A DNA stretch of 64,000 nt, from positions 1 to 64,000 of the forward strand of contig CAZZHG010000009.1 of the NCBI GenBank assembly GCA_964653655.1, given 5' to 3'. Each line of letters starts with the position of its first letter. Positions within the stretch are counted from its first letter, which is position 1. Below are positions 1 through 8,875 of this stretch, piece by piece. Origin of the DNA: CAZZHG01 sp964653655 (GTDB lineage Bacteria > Bdellovibrionota > FAC87 > UBA2466). The notes beneath the pieces were generated by a model, which made no database searches, had not been told where the DNA came from, and saw nothing but the letters and a program-made list of their open reading frames with translations. Position numbers and translations under genes: made by a program.

Positions 1-1
1 G

Positions 2-916
2 CGGCCCGTGGAATATCTGACCATCGTCAAAGGCTGCGATCACTTTTGCACGTACTGCATTGTCCCCTTCGTCCGGGGCCGGGAGAAGAGCCGCGCCATT
101 CCCGAAATTCTCGAAGACGTACGGGGCATGGTGGCCAATGGTACGAAGGAAATCGTTTTCCTCGGCCAGAACATCAACACCTACGGCAAGGGAACCCCGC
201 ACACCTTGGCGGCGCTCATCGAGCAGACGAACGAGATCGAGGGAATCGATCGCATCCGCTATCTCACTTCTCACCCGCGGGATCTCGGCCAGGACCTCAT
301 CGAGCAGTTCGGCCGCGTGGAAAAGCTTTGTCCGTATCTCCATCTTCCGTTTCAGTCGGGCAACGACCGCGTTCTGAAGCGCATGTCCCGTCTCTACACC
401 CGCGATGAGTATCTCGGAAAAATCGAGGCCCTTCGTAAGGCGTGCCCCGAGATCGCTCTTTCGACGGACGTCATCGTCGGATTCCCCGGGGAGACCGAAG
501 AAGAGTTCCAGGACACGCTGGGCGTACTGAAGCAGGTGGGCTTCTCTCAGGCCTATCTTTTCAAATACTCTCCGCGCCCGGGAACGCGTGCTTTTGCCTA
601 CGAAGAGGAAATTCCGGAGACCGTGAAGGAAGATCGGCTATTTCGCGCGAACGCGGTCCTTCAGGAAGGTATCGACCGCGAAAATATCTCCATGCTCGGC
701 ACGAAAGTGCCGGTTCTCGTCGAAGGGCTCGACAAAAAGAAGAAGTTTTACACGGGCCGCACTCCACAGTGGAAGCTCGTCCATGTGCTCAATGCGGGCG
801 ACGCCTGCCACGGGAAAATCATCGACGTGGAAATCACCGAACGCCGGGTCTCCAATCTCAAGGGCTATTACACCGGGGCTCCGCGAGTCGACCGAGGGGC
901 GGCCGCCCATGCCTGA
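2..916 (+). CDS. miaB: tRNA-2-methylthio-N6-dimethylallyladenosine synthase MiaB (5' end cut by window)
   Basis: Radical-SAM methylthiotransferase that adds a 2-methylthio group at A37 of tRNAs reading UNN codons. The reading frame is open to the window edge, so the N-terminal MTTase domain lies mostly outside. What remains starts just before the radical SAM cluster motif GCDHFCTYC and the strongly MiaB-like FVRGREKSR that follows. Next come the radical SAM barrel (for example STDVIVGFPGETEEEF) and a C-terminal TRAM domain (about the last 65 residues, ending NLKGYYTG). About 304 residues are visible of a usual 440-450. The GTG at position 8 is an internal valine, not a start. The next gene overlaps its stop by 8 nt, so the two are probably co-transcribed. 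Confidence 0.95.
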   Translation, partial: RPVEYLTIVKGCDHFCTYCIVPFVRGREKSRAIPEILEDVRGMVANGTKEIVFLGQNINTYGKGTPHTLAALIEQTNEIEGIDRIRYLTSHPRDLGQDLIEQFGRVEKLCPYLHLPFQSGNDRVLKRMSRLYTRDEYLGKIEALRKACPEIALSTDVIVGFPGETEEEFQDTLGVLKQVGFSQAYLFKYSPRPGTRAFAYEEEIPETVKEDRLFRANAVLQEGIDRENISMLGTKVPVLVEGLDKKKKFYTGRTPQWKLVHVLNAGDACHGKIIDVEITERRVSNLKGYYTGAPRVDRGAAAHA

Positions 917-1433
917 CGTCGATTTGAGAGCCATGTTCCCGCACCGCTTCAAGAACCCGCGCATCCATCACTCCGCCATGATTGCTCCCGGCGCCCAGGT
1001 TCACGCCGACGTGGAAATCGGAGAGGAAAGCAGCATCTGGTTCAACACGGTTTTGCGCGGAGACGTGAACTACATCCGCGTCGGCAAGCGTACCAACATT
1101 CAAGACAACACGCTGGTGCACGTCGCCTACAAAGCGTACCCGTGCCTCATCGGCGACGACGTGACCATCGGCCACTCGGCCGTGATTCACGCGTGCTCGA
1201 TCGGAAACATGTCGCTCATCGGAATGGGCAGCATCATTCTCGACGGCGCGCAAATCGGCGATTTGGTCCTGCTCGGAGCGGGAAGCCTCGTTACCCCGAA
1301 GATGAAAATTCCGTCCGGCATGAAGGCGTTCGGCCGCCCCGCTAAAGTGGTCGCCGAGCTGACGGACGAGGAGAAGGAAAGCTTACGCTTTTCCGCCCAG
1401 CACTACGTCAATCTCGCCAAAACCTACAAGTAA
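909..1433 (+). CDS. gamma-carbonic anhydrase family (YrdA/PaaY-like) protein
   Basis: A 174-residue left-handed beta-helix protein of the gamma-class carbonic anhydrase-like family. The hexapeptide-repeat core includes NIQDNTLVHV and DDVTIGHSAVIHACSIGN, which place the His residues expected to bind the trimer-interface metal. Many family members are enzymatically uncharacterised, so carbonic anhydrase activity is inferred. The open frame extends further upstream, but the ATG at 909 is preferred because it overlaps the miaB stop (ATGCCTGA), the usual sign of translational coupling, and because family homology begins shortly after it. It converges with the next gene, leaving one base between the two stops. 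Confidence 0.88.
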   Translation: MPDVDLRAMFPHRFKNPRIHHSAMIAPGAQVHADVEIGEESSIWFNTVLRGDVNYIRVGKRTNIQDNTLVHVAYKAYPCLIGDDVTIGHSAVIHACSIGNMSLIGMGSIILDGAQIGDLVLLGAGSLVTPKMKIPSGMKAFGRPAKVVAELTDEEKESLRFSAQHYVNLAKTYK

Positions 1434-1434
1434 C

Positions 1435-1812
1435 TTACAGGTCTTTTTTGCAGGTCATCGCGGCGGCGACAGCCTTGCCGTTCGGCAGATTCGCTTTCAG
1501 CGCGCCCCAGTTCTGGGTCGCGATGGAGAAGTGGAAGTTCACGCCGCCGGTCTTCTTGTCCGTGAAAACCTGGAGCGGTTTGCCGGGACGCGGACCGTCT
1601 TTGCGGACGTCGAAGTTCGCGAGGCCCTTGATGAAGCCGTTCGCCTCCGTTCCGACCTGGGCGGTGATTTTGCCGTCCTGGCGGGTGATCAGGAGGCGGT
1701 AGCCGCCTTGGGCGACTTTGTGCTCGGAGCAGTGCCAGAGGATGTCCGGGGGAGATACCGCCTGAGCCACCTGAGTGAGTCCGAGAACCAGCGCGAGCAG
1801 AGCAAACTTCAT
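1435..1812 (-). CDS. small secreted protein of unknown function
   Basis: A 125-residue protein with a clear Sec signal peptide (MKFALLALVLGLTQVAQA, cleavage after AQA). The mature part is about 107 residues, beta-rich in appearance, and has two cysteines (WHCSEH near its start and MTCKKDL at the C-terminus) that could form a disulfide. I recognise no family. An SD-like aggagg lies just upstream of the ATG on the minus strand. It stands alone, convergent with the carbonic-anhydrase-like gene. One of many small exported orphans in this window, probably periplasmic. Confidence 0.75.
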   Translation of the reverse strand: MKFALLALVLGLTQVAQAVSPPDILWHCSEHKVAQGGYRLLITRQDGKITAQVGTEANGFIKGLANFDVRKDGPRPGKPLQVFTDKKTGGVNFHFSIATQNWGALKANLPNGKAVAAAMTCKKDL

Positions 1813-1907
1813 ACGACCGCCTCCTTAGATAGGAGTCGGATTAACTTCCGTGGAACTTTGTGTCAACAGCTCCGCTGTAAACTCCGTTTGTCCCCGTGGG
1901 GTGGGGG

Positions 1908-2393
1908 TCACCCCAGGGAAACTTTGGCGTGCCCTTCGTTCTCGCTTAGCTTGGCGCCGGTCGCGTACGCCTTCACCGTCTCGAATAGAAACCGGGCCCC
2001 GTGGCGCGCCTTCAGGTCCCAGTATTCCCCTGTCTCGGGATTCACCTTGATAAGGCAGAGGTCGGGACTGCCCTTGCCCTCGGGAAACCAAAGCTTCCAG
2101 CTCTCCTGCCATAGCTCCTCGATGAGGGCGCGGTCGCGGATGACCTCCGCCCGTCCGTAAATCGAGACATAGGAGCGGGAGTCTTGAAAAAACACGCCCA
2201 CTGACGGATCGTTGGAGAGCTCCTGCATCTTCAAGCTGTTCAAAGAAGCGCTGAAGTAGAGCTCGCCGTTTTCGCCCACCTTGGCGAGCTCCATGGGGCG
2301 GCCGTGGAATTTGCCGATCTGGGAGTGCGTCACCAGAAAAGCGGCGCTGAAGTGTTTCGCCATTTCCACGAGATGCTGTCTGTCGTCGTTCAT
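1908..2393 (-). CDS. pyridoxamine 5'-phosphate oxidase-like (general stress protein 26-type) flavin protein
   Basis: A 161-residue split-barrel protein of the PNPOx-like superfamily, similar in layout to general stress protein 26. Visible features are the N-terminal strand pair containing GRPMELAKVGENGELYFSAS, the SNDPSVGVFFQDSRSYVSIYGRAEVI segment, and the WFPEGKGSPDLCLIKVNPETGEYWD segment typical of this family. Such proteins bind FMN, FAD or a deazaflavin; the substrate cannot be predicted. The start is supported by aaggaggt 6 nt before the ATG. It reads in the same direction as the next gene to the right but with its own start signals. Cytoplasmic. Confidence 0.85.
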   Translation of the reverse strand: MNDDRQHLVEMAKHFSAAFLVTHSQIGKFHGRPMELAKVGENGELYFSASLNSLKMQELSNDPSVGVFFQDSRSYVSIYGRAEVIRDRALIEELWQESWKLWFPEGKGSPDLCLIKVNPETGEYWDLKARHGARFLFETVKAYATGAKLSENEGHAKVSLG

Positions 2394-2466
2394 CGCGTAC
2401 CTCCTTGTTCCCGCAAAAGAGGTGCAAAAAGCGTGCGCGACCGCGGCGAGCTCGTCGGGAAAAGAT

Positions 2467-4125
2467 TCAGGGAGCTTGGGGAGGAGGAGGGGAGAAGCCT
2501 CGCCAGACCCAGGCGTTTTTCTTCAGCCGGGTGGCGAGCGCCACGAGACACAGGAACACGAACGTCACCGGCTGCAGAATGGCGACGGAATTGATTGCGC
2601 AGACCGCGTAAATGATGGTCGCGATGGTGAGGGGAACGGCGAGCTGGCGGAAGCGGAACCGCACGAGCTCCTGAAGCTCGATACCGAATTGGGCGGCGGG
2701 GAAAAGATTGAAGAGCGAGAAGGGCGATAGCAAACTTCCGGCGAGAATGCCGTCGATGAGCGCCGCTTTCACGAGCGGTTGATCGAAGGAACGAACGAGT
2801 ACTCCGTAGAGCGCGAAGAAGGTGATCGAGAGGTTGCCCGTGAGAAAGCCGAGAAAGACGCCGGCGATGAAGGTGAATAGGGCGACCGCGGTCGGATGGG
2901 CGGAGGGCTCCCACAGCACCAGCACCAGATCGCTCACGCCGGACTGGACGCTCTGGAGCGTGATGAAGGTAGCGACCGCGAGCATTCCGGCCCAGGGGAG
3001 GAAACTCTTGAAGGCCGAGTACCACGCAATGCTCTTTGGGGAGACCAGTTCACTGAGGATGAGAGCGATTCCCACACGGGTGACCGTCGAAATTTCCCGG
3101 ATCACCGGAAACTGGATCGCGAGCAGCTGCACGACGGCGACAAAAGCCGCCGCCCGCCAGAACCGCAACTGGTGCCAGGCCACGGCGCGCTTTTTCGTCG
3201 AGGCCGACCAGTACCCGAGGGAAAGAAACAGCGCCGCCGCGAAGGAGAAGTAGCGGGGGAGTATCAGGCTGTCGAAAAAGAGCGCGCGCGGGTTTTTAAA
3301 GTCCGCCGAAAGCAGATAAAGGCTTCCGCACACGATGAAAAATTGGGCGTCCAGGAAAGAGGAGATTCTCGCGATGGAACCGCGGAAGGGGAGAAAGAGC
3401 TTCGCCGCCGAGGTGAACACGGCCGGGTTCCACAGCCCGGCGAGTACCGAGAGGGATTTGTTGATGAGCCCTTCCATTCTCGTCGAGAAATGGTGCGTGG
3501 GCTTTCGGTCGCGACGGCTCCGGTGGAGCGCGACCCACATGAGGATGAGCAGCGATCCGAGCAGCGGCTGGCTTCCGCCGAGGGTGATGGCGGTGCTCTT
3601 CACGCCCGATTCCAGCGCGCGGATCAGATTGCCGCCGCCGAGCAGAAGTAAATACGTGCCGAGCGTCCAGGCCAGCCCCCAAGGCTTGAAGCCCCAGAGA
3701 AGCGCGAGAAGAAACGCCACGACGGGAAGTAGCGCGAGCGGTTTCGGAAACTCGATGTCGTAATCCCGGCGGTAAACGAAGGAGCCGTTCTCTCCTTGAA
3801 TCGCGAGCCCGTAGTGGACATAGGTGCGCACGAAAAAGCGCTGGGTCTGGGAGCTTTCCACCAGCACGTGGCATTTGCCTTTGTCCGTCGTGTTGAAGGA
3901 GGGCAGTCGGAAGTGCTTCAGGAAGAAACGGCCGGCGTTGCTGCTTTCCGCGGTTTCCAGGCTGGAGCACTGGGTCGTGATGGCCTCGTTGAGCTCCGGT
4001 TCCTGACGCAGTTTTTCCTGAAGGCGATAAAGGGCTACTTTTTCGGCGTCATAGGGCACGAAATGCAGAATGAGGCCCGTGGCGACGCAAGCCATCAGCA
4101 GAGTCAATTCTTCGCGGAAGATCAT
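2467..4125 (-). CDS. polytopic membrane protein of unknown function
   Basis: A 552-residue integral membrane protein. An N-terminal membrane anchor (about residues 7-24) is followed by a roughly 100-residue soluble segment with cysteines and the phrase GKCHVLVESSQTQRFFVRTYVHYGL. After residue 130 come about ten hydrophobic helices. I recognise no transporter or enzyme signature. The last helices carry NLFPAAQFGIELQEL and a short basic tail. The start has no SD; a TTAAGA-type hexamer lies 6 nt before the ATG. It diverges from the ART-like gene at 4170 with only 44 bp between them. Confidence 0.7.
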   Translation of the reverse strand: MIFREELTLLMACVATGLILHFVPYDAEKVALYRLQEKLRQEPELNEAITTQCSSLETAESSNAGRFFLKHFRLPSFNTTDKGKCHVLVESSQTQRFFVRTYVHYGLAIQGENGSFVYRRDYDIEFPKPLALLPVVAFLLALLWGFKPWGLAWTLGTYLLLLGGGNLIRALESGVKSTAITLGGSQPLLGSLLILMWVALHRSRRDRKPTHHFSTRMEGLINKSLSVLAGLWNPAVFTSAAKLFLPFRGSIARISSFLDAQFFIVCGSLYLLSADFKNPRALFFDSLILPRYFSFAAALFLSLGYWSASTKKRAVAWHQLRFWRAAAFVAVVQLLAIQFPVIREISTVTRVGIALILSELVSPKSIAWYSAFKSFLPWAGMLAVATFITLQSVQSGVSDLVLVLWEPSAHPTAVALFTFIAGVFLGFLTGNLSITFFALYGVLVRSFDQPLVKAALIDGILAGSLLSPFSLFNLFPAAQFGIELQELVRFRFRQLAVPLTIATIIYAVCAINSVAILQPVTFVFLCLVALATRLKKNAWVWRGFSPPPPQAP

Positions 4126-4169
4126 GGGGTGTTCTTAAGGATACCACGGCCCCGGGTTAAGATAAGACA

Positions 4170-5147
4170 GTGCGGTTTCGCCCTTTCTTACTCCTGCTAT
4201 TAGCGCTCACTTTCGCGCCCGCTCCTCGGGCCCACGGCGCGTGGGCGTTTCTCGAGCGTTGCTTTAAGGCCGCCGCCTCGGTCGCCGGGAAAGTGGGCGC
4301 CGCCATTGAAGCTCGTCGACAAGCCAGCTGGAAAGCCGCGAACGAAAAGCTCGTTGCGGGCAAAAGACGTGTTCTTCCCCTGAAGACGCCCGATACTCTT
4401 TCGGTCGCCTATACGGATCCCCTGGGAAACGCGGCCGCGCGCCGGGCGCAGGAGCTTGCCCAGGAGTCCATCGGCTTGGGGGGCATCAGCGACACGCTCC
4501 GGGAATCGGAGCAAAACGATCTCATTGCTTTGCCGCAAACCCTTCGGGCGCTTGCGGCCCAGCACGTGTACGAGCTCTCGGAGCCCGTCACCCTCGTTCA
4601 CGGATCGGAAACCGCCATCCGGCGTTTCGACGTGGACTTTAATCTCAATCCGCTCAACTCCGTGGAGTCCGTCACGGCCGGTCCCGGCGTTTACACTTTT
4701 CGAAAAGTGGGGAGCGCCTACCCGGGCGACTTGACCGAGCGCGCGCCGAAACACGTGTACGAGTTCACCGTCCCGGCCGGCGCGAAGGTCCTCGATCTCA
4801 ACGATCCGCAAGTGAGCCGCCTTGTGGAAGAGGTGGCGAAGGTGAAGAACACCGAGTACTCGAACCGCATCGACGGCATCCGCCAGTCCATTCGGGGAAG
4901 CAACCAAAGCCTGGGCCTCAGCGATTTCGACGTTAAGCGGAGTTACGCCATCCACGATCTCTGGATCGCCGTGGGCAAGCCCGACCTGATCATAGGATCG
5001 CCCTACAACGAGAGCGAAATCGTCGTCAGAAATCCAAAATTGCTGGAAGGGTACTCGACGCCCCTCGTGGAATATCCGCAAAGAAACGGGGTCGAGCGGC
5101 CCAGGAGCTTACCCGTGCCCGATCAGTCTTCCTCGACCACGCCGTAG
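4170..5147 (+). CDS. secreted protein with possible ADP-ribosyltransferase-like fold
   Basis: A 325-residue protein with a signal peptide (residues about 1-23, ending PRAHGA). The first half is helical and basic. From about residue 140 the pattern resembles ART-fold domains: a strand with His (TLVHGSETAIRRFD, H144), then GPGVYTF (Y175), then KHVYEFTVPAGAKVLDLND. This order of H, then G-x-G-x-Y, then a hydrophobic strand recalls the HYE core of ART-like and DUF3990-like domains, but I cannot place the third catalytic residue. The GTG start has TAAGAT ending 6 nt upstream and no SD. Its end overlaps the convergent ino1 gene by 25 nt. Confidence 0.6.
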   Translation: MRFRPFLLLLLALTFAPAPRAHGAWAFLERCFKAAASVAGKVGAAIEARRQASWKAANEKLVAGKRRVLPLKTPDTLSVAYTDPLGNAAARRAQELAQESIGLGGISDTLRESEQNDLIALPQTLRALAAQHVYELSEPVTLVHGSETAIRRFDVDFNLNPLNSVESVTAGPGVYTFRKVGSAYPGDLTERAPKHVYEFTVPAGAKVLDLNDPQVSRLVEEVAKVKNTEYSNRIDGIRQSIRGSNQSLGLSDFDVKRSYAIHDLWIAVGKPDLIIGSPYNESEIVVRNPKLLEGYSTPLVEYPQRNGVERPRSLPVPDQSSSTTP

Positions 5148-6454
5148 TACGTGAGTCCGAGGTGGTTGATGAGCTCTTCGCCGCCCAGGAACCGCAGCGT
5201 GTTGTGCAGCTTCAGCTGCTGCACCATCAGGTCGTGCTCGGCCTTGAGGCCCGGGGCGACCAGCGGGTTCTTGAAGTAGAACGAGAGCCACTCCTGGATG
5301 CCGTGGAAATCGCAGCGGGCCGCGAGATCCATGAACAGCGCGAGGTCGAGCACGATGGGCGCGGCCAGGATGCTGTCACGGCAAAGGAAGTTCACCTTGA
5401 TCTGCATCGGGTAGCCGAGCCAGCCGAAGATGTCGATGTTGTCCCAGCCCTCTTTGTTGTCTCCGCGGGGCGGGTAGTAGTTGATCTGCACCTGGTGGTG
5501 CACGTTGCCGTAGAGGTCCGGGTACTTCTCGGGCTCGCAAATCTGATCGAGCACGCCGAGCTTCGAAACTTCCTTCGACTTGAAGGAGCCCGGATCGGCG
5601 AGCACTTCGCCGTCGCGGTTGCCGAGGATGTTCGTCGAGTACCAGCCGTTGAGACCGAGGAGCCGGGCCTTCAGGCCGGGCGCGAGCAGCGTCTTCATGA
5701 GGGTCTGGCCCGTCTTGAAATCGCTTCCGCAGAGCGGAACCCGCATTTCGCGGGCGAGCATCTGGAGCGCCGGCACTTCCACGCTGCGGTTCGGAGAACC
5801 GTTGGCGTAGGGCACGCGCTCCTTGATCGCCGCGTAAGTGTAAATCTGGGAGGGCGCGATGTTCGGATCGTTTTCGAGCAGGCCCTTTTCGAAAGCTTCA
5901 ATCGACTCGTGGCAAGCCGAAGGCAGCGTGTAGCGCTCCGTGCTTGCGCACCACACCATCACGAGACGGTCGCAGTCGTTTTCTTTCTTGAAGCGCTTGA
6001 TGTCTTCGCGGAGCTGTTCGGCGAGGTCGGCTTTCGTGCGGCCCTGCTTCACGTTGCTGCCGTTGATCTGCGTGATGTAATTGGGATCGAACACCGCCGA
6101 CATCGGCTTGATCGTTTCGAGCGTGCCTTTCAGCTCCTGCAAGAGCTCCTTCTCGAGCACCTGGCTCTTCATCGCCGACTCGTAAGCGTTGTCGGAGAAG
6201 ATGTCCCAGCCGCCGAAGCGGATGGACTCGAGGGGCGCGAGCGGGACGAAATCTTTTACCGCGGCGTCGCGGTTCTCGGTACGTTTACCGAGGCGGAGGC
6301 GGCCCATCTGGGTGACCGAGCCGATCGGCTTCGCTTTTCCGCGGCGGATGGCTTCGACGCCCGCGATGAACGTGGTGGAAACGGCTCCCATTCCGGGGAG
6401 CAGAACTCCCAAGCGGCCCTTGGCGGGCGCGATGTTCGTTTTCGTCGGGCTCAT
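5123..6454 (-). CDS. ino1: inositol-3-phosphate synthase
   Basis: A 443-residue myo-inositol-1-phosphate synthase, converting glucose 6-phosphate to inositol 3-phosphate with NAD+. The N-terminal Rossmann motif appears as GVLLPGMGAVSTTF. Family blocks follow in order: GGWDIFSDNAYESA, VMVWCASTERY, YTYAAIKERVPYANGSPN, CGSDFKTGQTLMKT, NGWYSTNILGNRDGEVL and GWLGYPMQIKVNFLCRDSILAAPIVLDL. The ATG at 6454 is chosen over the longer frame because aaggaggc sits directly upstream. Bacterial members usually supply inositol phospholipids, mycothiol-type thiols or compatible solutes. No PI synthase or inositol phosphatase gene is visible nearby, so the use is unknown. Confidence 0.93.
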   Translation of the reverse strand: MSPTKTNIAPAKGRLGVLLPGMGAVSTTFIAGVEAIRRGKAKPIGSVTQMGRLRLGKRTENRDAAVKDFVPLAPLESIRFGGWDIFSDNAYESAMKSQVLEKELLQELKGTLETIKPMSAVFDPNYITQINGSNVKQGRTKADLAEQLREDIKRFKKENDCDRLVMVWCASTERYTLPSACHESIEAFEKGLLENDPNIAPSQIYTYAAIKERVPYANGSPNRSVEVPALQMLAREMRVPLCGSDFKTGQTLMKTLLAPGLKARLLGLNGWYSTNILGNRDGEVLADPGSFKSKEVSKLGVLDQICEPEKYPDLYGNVHHQVQINYYPPRGDNKEGWDNIDIFGWLGYPMQIKVNFLCRDSILAAPIVLDLALFMDLAARCDFHGIQEWLSFYFKNPLVAPGLKAEHDLMVQQLKLHNTLRFLGGEELINHLGLTYYGVVEED

Positions 6455-6592
6455 ATTGCCTCCTTGAGCGTGCAATCTCCCTTGAAGGGAAAGCATCTAG
6501 CGGATATCAAAGGGGACAACCTAGTTTTCCACGGGGCCGCCGGTCAAGCTGGAAGTTCGCTGCGGTTTTCCCCCTAGAAGTTAAGCACTTAC

Positions 6593-7549
6593 ATGACGAA
6601 TTCGGAGGAAAAGAAACGCCGCAAAAAGCGCCAGCCAAGCCCCCTTCCGAAACGGCCTGCGGCCGTTCACTCGGATCCCGTTTCGGCGCCCCGTCAGGGC
6701 TTTTTCCGGGCCGAGGACGACACCCTCATTTACTTCGATGTTCAGGGATCCGGCCGTCCGCTTTTGTTCTGTTACGGACTGCTTTGCCGCAAGAACCACT
6801 GGCGCCATCAGCTCGGCCACTACGCCCGGACTCACCAAGTGATCACGTTCGACTACCGTGGCCACCAGAAATCGGGGCGTCCCTTCAACGATCGCAATCT
6901 GTCGCTCCATTGGGTCGCCCGCGACATTTCGTCGCTTTTCGATCATCTCGGGATCGAGGAGGCGGTCGGCTTCGGCCATTCCCTCGGCGTCCCCGTTCTG
7001 GCTCAGGCGCTCAGCCAGGAAAAACGCTTCAAGGCGGCGGTCATGATCTGCGGGGCGGTGACCAACCCCTTCGAGCACATGTTTTACACCGATCGCCTGA
7101 ACCCCATTTTCAAGTTCACGGCGAGGGCGCACGAGCATGCTCCGCGGATAGCGGGCTTTCTCTGGAATCAGTTCACGCGCATCAACAAGGTGAGCTACCA
7201 GATCACGCGCCAGCTCGGCTTCAATCCGGAGACCGCCCTCGAGCAGGACGTTCTCTCCTACATGGAGGGAGTCGCGGAGACTCCGTTCGCGGTGTTTCAG
7301 GCGTTTCTTCGCGACTACACGAATTTCGACGGGCGGGGGCTCTTGCCGAAGATTCGGATTCCCGTACTCATCGTCGCGGGAGACGACGATCTCATCACGC
7401 CGGTTTATCTCATGGAGGAGATGGCGCGCCTTCTGCCCGACGGTCAGCTTTTGAAAGTGACTCAGGCGAGCCACAACGCCCATCAGGATTTTCCGAACGA
7501 GGTCAATGATACAATCGACGCATTCTTGAAGAGGATCGGCTACGCATGA
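6593..7549 (+). CDS. alpha/beta hydrolase
   Basis: A 318-residue alpha/beta-hydrolase-fold enzyme with an extra basic N-terminus of about 35 residues (EKKRRKKRQ). The nucleophile elbow is GFGHSLGVPV, the acid is probably in VAGDDDLITP, and the catalytic His is in TQASHNAHQDFP. The oxyanion-hole region is LLFCYGLLCRKNHWRHQ. The substrate is unknown; family members include esterases, lipases and haloperoxidases. No signal peptide, so probably cytoplasmic. Its stop overlaps the ATG of the next gene (ATGA), so the hydrolase and the lipoprotein are translationally coupled. Confidence 0.9.
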   Translation: MTNSEEKKRRKKRQPSPLPKRPAAVHSDPVSAPRQGFFRAEDDTLIYFDVQGSGRPLLFCYGLLCRKNHWRHQLGHYARTHQVITFDYRGHQKSGRPFNDRNLSLHWVARDISSLFDHLGIEEAVGFGHSLGVPVLAQALSQEKRFKAAVMICGAVTNPFEHMFYTDRLNPIFKFTARAHEHAPRIAGFLWNQFTRINKVSYQITRQLGFNPETALEQDVLSYMEGVAETPFAVFQAFLRDYTNFDGRGLLPKIRIPVLIVAGDDDLITPVYLMEEMARLLPDGQLLKVTQASHNAHQDFPNEVNDTIDAFLKRIGYA

Positions 7550-8358
7550 AATGGCTTCTCGTCGCAATCGTTTTGGCACTGTCCGCTTGCACCCACGCCC
7601 CGGTGTCCGAGACGAAACCTTTGGTCTCCGGCCCCGAGCTCACCACGGATCGGTTCTGGGAGGAGCAGAAGGAGCGAAAGGAAGAGACCGCGCAGATTTC
7701 CGCGAAGGTTCAGGTGAGCTACCAGGGGAAGGGCGGAAAGAAAGTTTCCGGTAACGGCCGGCTCGTCCTTCAACCGGGTGAGCGCCTCCGGCTGGAGCTT
7801 CGCGATCCGCTCGGCCGCATTCACTACCTGGCCGCTCTCGCCGGTCCTCATTTCGTCGCCCATTACCCGCGGCAGAAGCTTGCTTATGTCGACGAGAAGG
7901 CGGGTGCCGCTTACGTGCTCGATTTTCTCGGCATCGATTTTTCCTTCTCGGATTTGCACTCGCTGCTGCTCGGAATCCTGCCCGAGCGATTCACCAAGTC
8001 GTCTTTCGAGACGTGGACGTTCGACAAGGAGGCGAAGGTCTACAAGGGGCTTCTCACTTTGTCGGACTACCGCGTGCTTGCGACGGTCGATCCGCAGACG
8101 GCCGCCCTGAAGGCGCTGGAGCTCAGCTCGAAGGCCGGAAAAATCACGCTCGATTATTCCGTGTTCGAAGTTTGCTGCCACGGTATCGCGGCGTCCCACT
8201 CGGTCCGCGTGGCCCAGGTGGTGGATCTGAAGCTCGATCGCGCGCGCACTTCGCTCGCCATCGAATGGGAAAAGATTTCGCCCCTCGGAGAAGCTCGTCC
8301 CGAGGAGATCTTCCGGTTAGAAATTCCTGAACAAGATCAGAAGATCGTTTTGAAGTAA
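7546..8358 (+). CDS. LolB-like outer-membrane lipoprotein
   Basis: A 270-residue lipoprotein with lipobox LSAC (Cys16). The mature part has the LolB/LolA-type half-barrel pattern: ISAKVQVSY, GNGRLVLQPGERLRLELRDPLGR, YLAALAGPHFVAHYP, then LDFLGIDFSFSDLHSLLLG. In the LolB/DUF4292 group such domains bind the acyl chains of lipoproteins in transit to the outer membrane. Homology is judged by pattern only; a general lipoprotein carrier-like role is inferred. The start overlaps the hydrolase stop (ATGA). Ten bases separate its stop from the following MshEN gene. Confidence 0.72.
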   Translation: MKWLLVAIVLALSACTHAPVSETKPLVSGPELTTDRFWEEQKERKEETAQISAKVQVSYQGKGGKKVSGNGRLVLQPGERLRLELRDPLGRIHYLAALAGPHFVAHYPRQKLAYVDEKAGAAYVLDFLGIDFSFSDLHSLLLGILPERFTKSSFETWTFDKEAKVYKGLLTLSDYRVLATVDPQTAALKALELSSKAGKITLDYSVFEVCCHGIAASHSVRVAQVVDLKLDRARTSLAIEWEKISPLGEARPEEIFRLEIPEQDQKIVLK

Positions 8359-8367
8359 TATACGTCG

Positions 8368-8838
8368 ATGCCCCAGCCGAAGCCCAAGACGCCCGTTTTA
8401 CCGTCGCTGGAGACTTTCCTCCTTACGGAAAAACTGATCTCGCCCCAGCGCTCCGTGGAGCTGCTTCGCTACATGGCGGCGGAAGAGCTCACCGCGGGTT
8501 CCGCCGTGTTGAGGCTTCATTGGGTCGAGGCGGCGGCCCTCGGCGAAAAGCTGAAGCAGGCCTTCGGTATCACGACGGTGGCCGTGGCCGATCTGGACGG
8601 CGTGAAGATGAAGAAGGTTCTCGGCGAGGACAAGATCCGCGCCTGGCAGGCCATTCCGATGGCTTTCGCGACGGACTCGGGAAACCAGAAGCTCATCCTC
8701 GGTCTCACCGATCCGCTTCACCGCGCCATTCTGCAGTCCGCCGAAACGCTCACGAAGATGCCCGTGCAGCCGGCGTTTCTCCCCTGGACCGAGTACACCA
8801 AAATCTGCGAGATGTGGTTCGGCGCCGGCGCGCAGTGA
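8368..8838 (+). CDS. stand-alone MshEN (GspE N-terminal-like) domain protein
   Basis: A 156-residue cytoplasmic protein that looks like an isolated type II secretion/pilus ATPase N-terminal domain (GSPII_E N / MshEN). Evidence: FLLTEKLISPQRSVELLRYMA, an ALGEKLKQAFGI segment, and the typical AWQAIPMAFATDSGNQKLILGLTDP segment. MshEN domains can bind cyclic di-GMP or ATP, but the exact ligand motif is not clear here. No ATPase domain follows. It lies 9 nt after the LolB-like gene, yet a TAATAT hexamer overlaps that stop and ends 6 nt before this ATG, suggesting its own leaderless promoter. Confidence 0.7.
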   Translation: MPQPKPKTPVLPSLETFLLTEKLISPQRSVELLRYMAAEELTAGSAVLRLHWVEAAALGEKLKQAFGITTVAVADLDGVKMKKVLGEDKIRAWQAIPMAFATDSGNQKLILGLTDPLHRAILQSAETLTKMPVQPAFLPWTEYTKICEMWFGAGAQ

Positions 8839-8875
8839 AACCGGTTTCGCACTCGTTTCAATTTTTCCGGAAAAG

